This document shows, one piece after another, positions 60,882 to 64,000 of a DNA stretch of 64,000 bases (position 1 is the first letter of the stretch; the number at the start of each line of letters is the position of its first letter). Under the pieces are notes generated by a model, which saw only the letters and a program-made list of their open reading frames with translations, was not told the origin of the DNA and did not search any database. Where the stretch lies: NCBI RefSeq assembly GCF_004798865.1, contig NW_025336346.1:4717273-4781272 (forward strand). Reading direction: 5' to 3'. The translations under genes and the position numbers were made by a program. The DNA is from Varanus komodoensis (Eukaryota > Chordata > Lepidosauria > Squamata > Varanidae).

Positions 60882-60904
60882 GGAGGGGAGGGGAGGGGAG
60901 GGGG
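60882..60904 (+). repeat. G-quadruplex-type tract
   Basis: Four G runs of four or five bases separated by single A (ggggaggggaggggaggggg). It lies directly at the 5' side of the L2 LINE and fits the classic G4 pattern with one-base loops. Confidence 0.85.
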
Positions 60905-63656
60905 TTACTTTAATTTACCAAGCTTCTATCTCCCTTGCGGGGCTTCCTGTTTTCTTGAGACCAGGTCTAGAGTGCTTATACCTGGCATGGGGTGACCGAG
61001 ACAGACTGGGGATTCTGCTGGTGTACCATGCACCCTTCTGCCCATCAGACTCCCTGCCTGAGCTGACGGAGATCGTCTCGGACCTGGTGTTGAAGACCCC
61101 CAGGATGTTGGTCCTGGGGGACTTCAATCTCCATGCCAACACTGTTCTGACTGGGGCGGCTCAGGACTTCATGGCCTCCATGACGGCCATGGGGCTGTCT
61201 CAACATGTCATAGGCTCGACCCATGAACATGGACACACGCTGGACCTGGTTTTCTCGATGGGGCAGGAAGAGGGTGCTCTGAGGGTGAGCAATTTGTGTC
61301 TGACTCCCTTGTCATGGTCAGATCACTTCCTCCTGAGGTTTGAGCTCAATGCCGGCCTTTCCCTCTGTAAGGGTGCGGACCCTATTGTGTTGGTCTGCCC
61401 TCAGAGCCGGATGGATCCAGATGGATTCCTGAAGGCTCTGGGGGAGTTTCCTGTTGATAAATCTGGCGCTCCTGTTGATGCTCTGGTTAAACTGTGGAAT
61501 GGGGAAATGGCCAGAGCTATTGACACAATTGCTCCTAAGCATCCTCTCCCATCCGGCAGAGCCCGTTCATCCCCATGGTATACGCCTGAATTACGGGCGA
61601 TGAAGCAGGTTTGGAGACATGTAGAGCGTAGGTGGAGGAAATCACGAGATGAATCTGACCGAGCACGCTTACGAGCTCATTATTGAGCCTATGCTGTGGC
61701 GGTGAGGGGGGCGAAGAAGAAATTCTTCTCCACTTCCATTGCCCCCTCACAGTGCCGTCCAGCGGAGCTCTTTCGAGTGGTACATGGGCTGGTACATCCT
61801 GGCCCTAAGAAAGATCCCATACCACCATTGATGGCCCACTGTGACGACTTTGCCCAGCACTTTAAGGAGAAAATCAATCAGATTCGTCACGAGCTGGACT
61901 CCACTAGTGATTCAGATCCTTTAGGGGAGATGCCAATGACTCCGTCTGGTCAGATATTATTGGATGAACTTCAGTTATTGCAGCCTGATGATGTGGACAA
62001 AGTGCTTGGACAAGTACTTCCCACCACCTGTTTACTAGCCCCTTGCCCGTCATGGCTGCTGACCAAAGCCAAACACGGGATTGGTGCCTGGATCCTGGAG
62101 GTCATTAACGCCTCTCTGAGGGACAGCCTGTTCCTCTAAAGGAGGTGGTAATCAGGCCAGTCCTAAAGAAGGCGTCCCTGGATCCAGAGATGGCCGCCAG
62201 TTATAGACCAGTGGCCAACATCCCGTTTCTGGGCAAGGTGTTGGAACGGGTGGTGGCGGAACAACTCCAAGCACTCTTGGATGAGACTGACTATCTGGAC
62301 CCATTTCAGTCCGGCTTCAGGCCCGGGTACGGTACTGAATCTGCCTTGGTCGCCCTGTATGATGATCTCTGCAGGGAGAGAGACAGGGGGCGTGCATCCC
62401 TGTTGGTCCTCCTGGACCTCTCAGTAGCTTTCGATACCATGGAGCATGGTATCCTTCTGGATAGGCTAGCGGGACTGGAAGTAGGAGGCACTGCTTGGCA
62501 GTGGTTCCACTCCTACCTCGACGGCTGATTCCAGAAGGTGGTGCTGGGGGACTTTGGCTCTGCGCCATGGCAGCTATGCCATGGAGTACCGCAGGGTTCC
62601 ATTTTGTCCCCCTTGCTATTCAACATCTACATGAAACCGCTGGGAAAGGTCATCAAGAGGTTTGGGCTGCGGGATCATCAGTATGCTGATGATACCCAGC
62701 TCTACCCCTCTTTTTCAACCGATCCAGGCGAGAAAGTGGCTGTACTGAACCTGTGCCTGGCCATGGTAATGGGCTGGATGAGGGTCAGTAAACTGAAACT
62801 CAGTCCAGACAAGACGGAGGTCCTGTTGGTGGGTGGTTTGAGCTCCTGGGTAGGTGACTTGGACCTTGCCCTGGATGGGGTTGCACTCCCTCTAAAGGAC
62901 AGGGTCCGCAGCTTGGGAGTGCTCCTCGACCCAGAGCTGTCCTTGGAAGCTCAAGTGACAGCAATGGCGAGGAGCGCTTTCCTTCAGCTTCGGTTAATCC
63001 ATCAGCTGCGTCCCTACCTGGAGGATAATTGCCTAGCAACAGTGACACATGCATTGGTTACTTCCTGGTTGGATTCTGTAATGCGCTTTACGTGGGGCTG
63101 CCCTTGAAGACAGTCTGGATACTTCAGATGGTGCAAAATAGAGCAGCCAGGTTGCTGACAGGGACTGGGTGTTACTCTCATATAACCCCAGTCCTCTACC
63201 AGCTTCACTGGCTTCCCATCGAAGTCCAGGCTCAATTCAAGGTGCTGGTTATTACCTATAAAGCCCTTAACGGCTTGGGACCGGAATACCTAAAGGAACG
63301 CCTTCTTCCGTATTTGTCCTCCCACCCCCTGAGATCGACAGCAGAGGCCCTCCTCCAGGAACCCTCTGTGAAAGACATTACGAGGCAAAGTACCCGGAGG
63401 AGGGCTTTCTCTGTGGTGGCTCCCCGCCTATGGGATGCACTCCCCAGAGAGGTCTACCTGGTGCTGCCGTTACTTGTTTTTTGGTGCCAGGCTAAGACCT
63501 TTTTATTTCAACAATATTTTAGTAACTTTTAACATCAGCTATATAGGTTTTAATCTGCAGCCAGGGTGGATCTGGATTTTATTTGTATTATGTTTTATTT
63601 TTCTTATTTATGTAAGCTGTCCTGAGGCTATGCAAAAGGACGGCATACAAATACTC
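60905..63656 (+). mobile_element. L2-clade LINE with endonuclease and full RT
   Basis: The longest copy of this family here. Endonuclease part (60955-61686): ECLYLAWGDRDRLGILLVYH, MLVLGDFNLHA (GDFN block), HTLDLVFS, and LSWSDHFLLRFEL (SDH block). RT part (62030-63107): YRPVANIPFLGKVLERVV, FRPGYGTESALVAL, LVLLDLSVAFDT (block A), HGVPQGSILSPLLFNIYM (block B), HQYADDTQLYPSF (YADD). Then the C-terminal region to about 63530, a 3' UTR with gtaagctgtcctgaggctat, and a microsatellite. Breaks: TGA at 61684-61686, an indel near 62120, the TGA at 62526-62528 also found in the 9.9-kb copy, and a one-base loss near 63076. The N-terminal part of the endonuclease is missing. It runs in the sense direction of RAD54L2. 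Confidence 0.93.

Positions 63657-63704
<48 letters not shown>
63657..63704 (+). repeat. (GATA)n microsatellite, tail of the L2 LINE
   Basis: About twelve tagatagata units directly after the LINE 3' UTR, where the sister copy at 11566 has (AAAT)n. Confidence 0.96.
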
Positions 63705-64000
63705 GTAGTACCTAATGTTAGTTCTCTTTGCAATAGACCTACTGTAATGAAAGAGACTTAAGTTGCCGTAGCCTTGGCTACAACCCAATAACCTGAGATG
63801 TTTCCTATATGCTTTCCCTTATAGTCCTGTAAAACAACCCACTGAAAGAAAGTGAACGAGGAAAGAAATCCATATTTTAGTGACAACAGTGATGTGACTC
63901 TTTTTTTTTCTGATCCCTGGTGTCGCCAATGCATTTGCAGAAAATGCATCAAAGCTCAGTACAAGGAATATTTGTTGTAAATTCTCCTGTTTGTTGTCTC
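63705..64000. other. RAD54L2: Intron, window end
   Basis: No feature recognised; a ten-base T run lies near 63900. Confidence 0.5.

Noticed and set aside
9905-63656. Segmental duplication linking the two L2 copies
   Set aside because: Flanks differ, 5' truncation points differ and the tails differ, so they are independent insertions of one subfamily.
63657-63704. CRISPR-like array
   Set aside because: Simple tetranucleotide repeat with no spacers, in a vertebrate genome.

Overview
The window is vertebrate nuclear DNA, most likely from a squamate reptile (lizard or snake). It is AT-rich, almost free of coding sequence, and full of squamate-type repeats: BovB/RTE LINEs, a young L2-clade (CR1 superfamily) LINE in several copies, CR1 and L1 pieces, a Sauria-type tRNA SINE, MIR-like SINEs, hAT-like and TA-flanked miniature DNA transposons, and DIRS tyrosine-recombinase retroelements. 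No bacterial or viral gene order is present.

One host gene can be supported. A CpG-rich block at about 13.56-14.27 kb looks like a promoter with a non-coding first exon. The exon at 29469-29678 carries a good acceptor, an ATG at 29525, 51 acidic codons and a good donor. Its protein (MSDESVSGSDPDVDPD..., then a run of Glu, then DDEEDLLDEN) matches the N-terminus of RAD54L2 (ARIP4), a SNF2-family ATPase of the nucleus. The gene runs on the + strand. About 15.4 kb (14082-29468) would be intron 1, and everything from 29679 to the window end appears to be the next intron. The first 13.5 kb would be intergenic DNA upstream of the gene.

Layout. 1-13.5 kb: a minus-strand BovB with an assembly gap inside it, old L2-like 3' ends, a MIR-like SINE, fold-back MITEs, and an L2 LINE at 9.9-11.6 kb whose RT frame is open except for one TGA. 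13.5-14.3 kb: CpG island and probable exon 1. 14.3-29.5 kb (intron 1): a MIR-like SINE, a hAT-like element with a TA-flanked MITE inside it, a BovB with endonuclease and part of the RT, an older RTE 3' piece, more MITEs and a Sauria SINE. 29.5-64 kb (intron 2): a CR1 tail, L2 and MIR-like pieces, a TA-flanked MITE, a 4.6-kb DIRS element with the complete terminal-repeat layout of its family (38.67-43.25 kb), a minus-strand L1 (about 44.1-50.2 kb) holding at least three later insertions (DIRS piece, CR1 piece, TA-flanked MITE), a repeat-poor 10-kb stretch, and a second, longer L2 LINE (60.9-63.65 kb) ending in a GATA microsatellite.

The host gene and the repeats do not form a pathway. Their relation is one of insertion: mobile elements have enlarged the first introns of RAD54L2, and some carry signals (a strong splice donor at the DIRS end, LINE 3' ends in the sense direction) that could affect its transcripts. 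Coordinates of repeats were judged by eye and most ends are uncertain by tens of bases.
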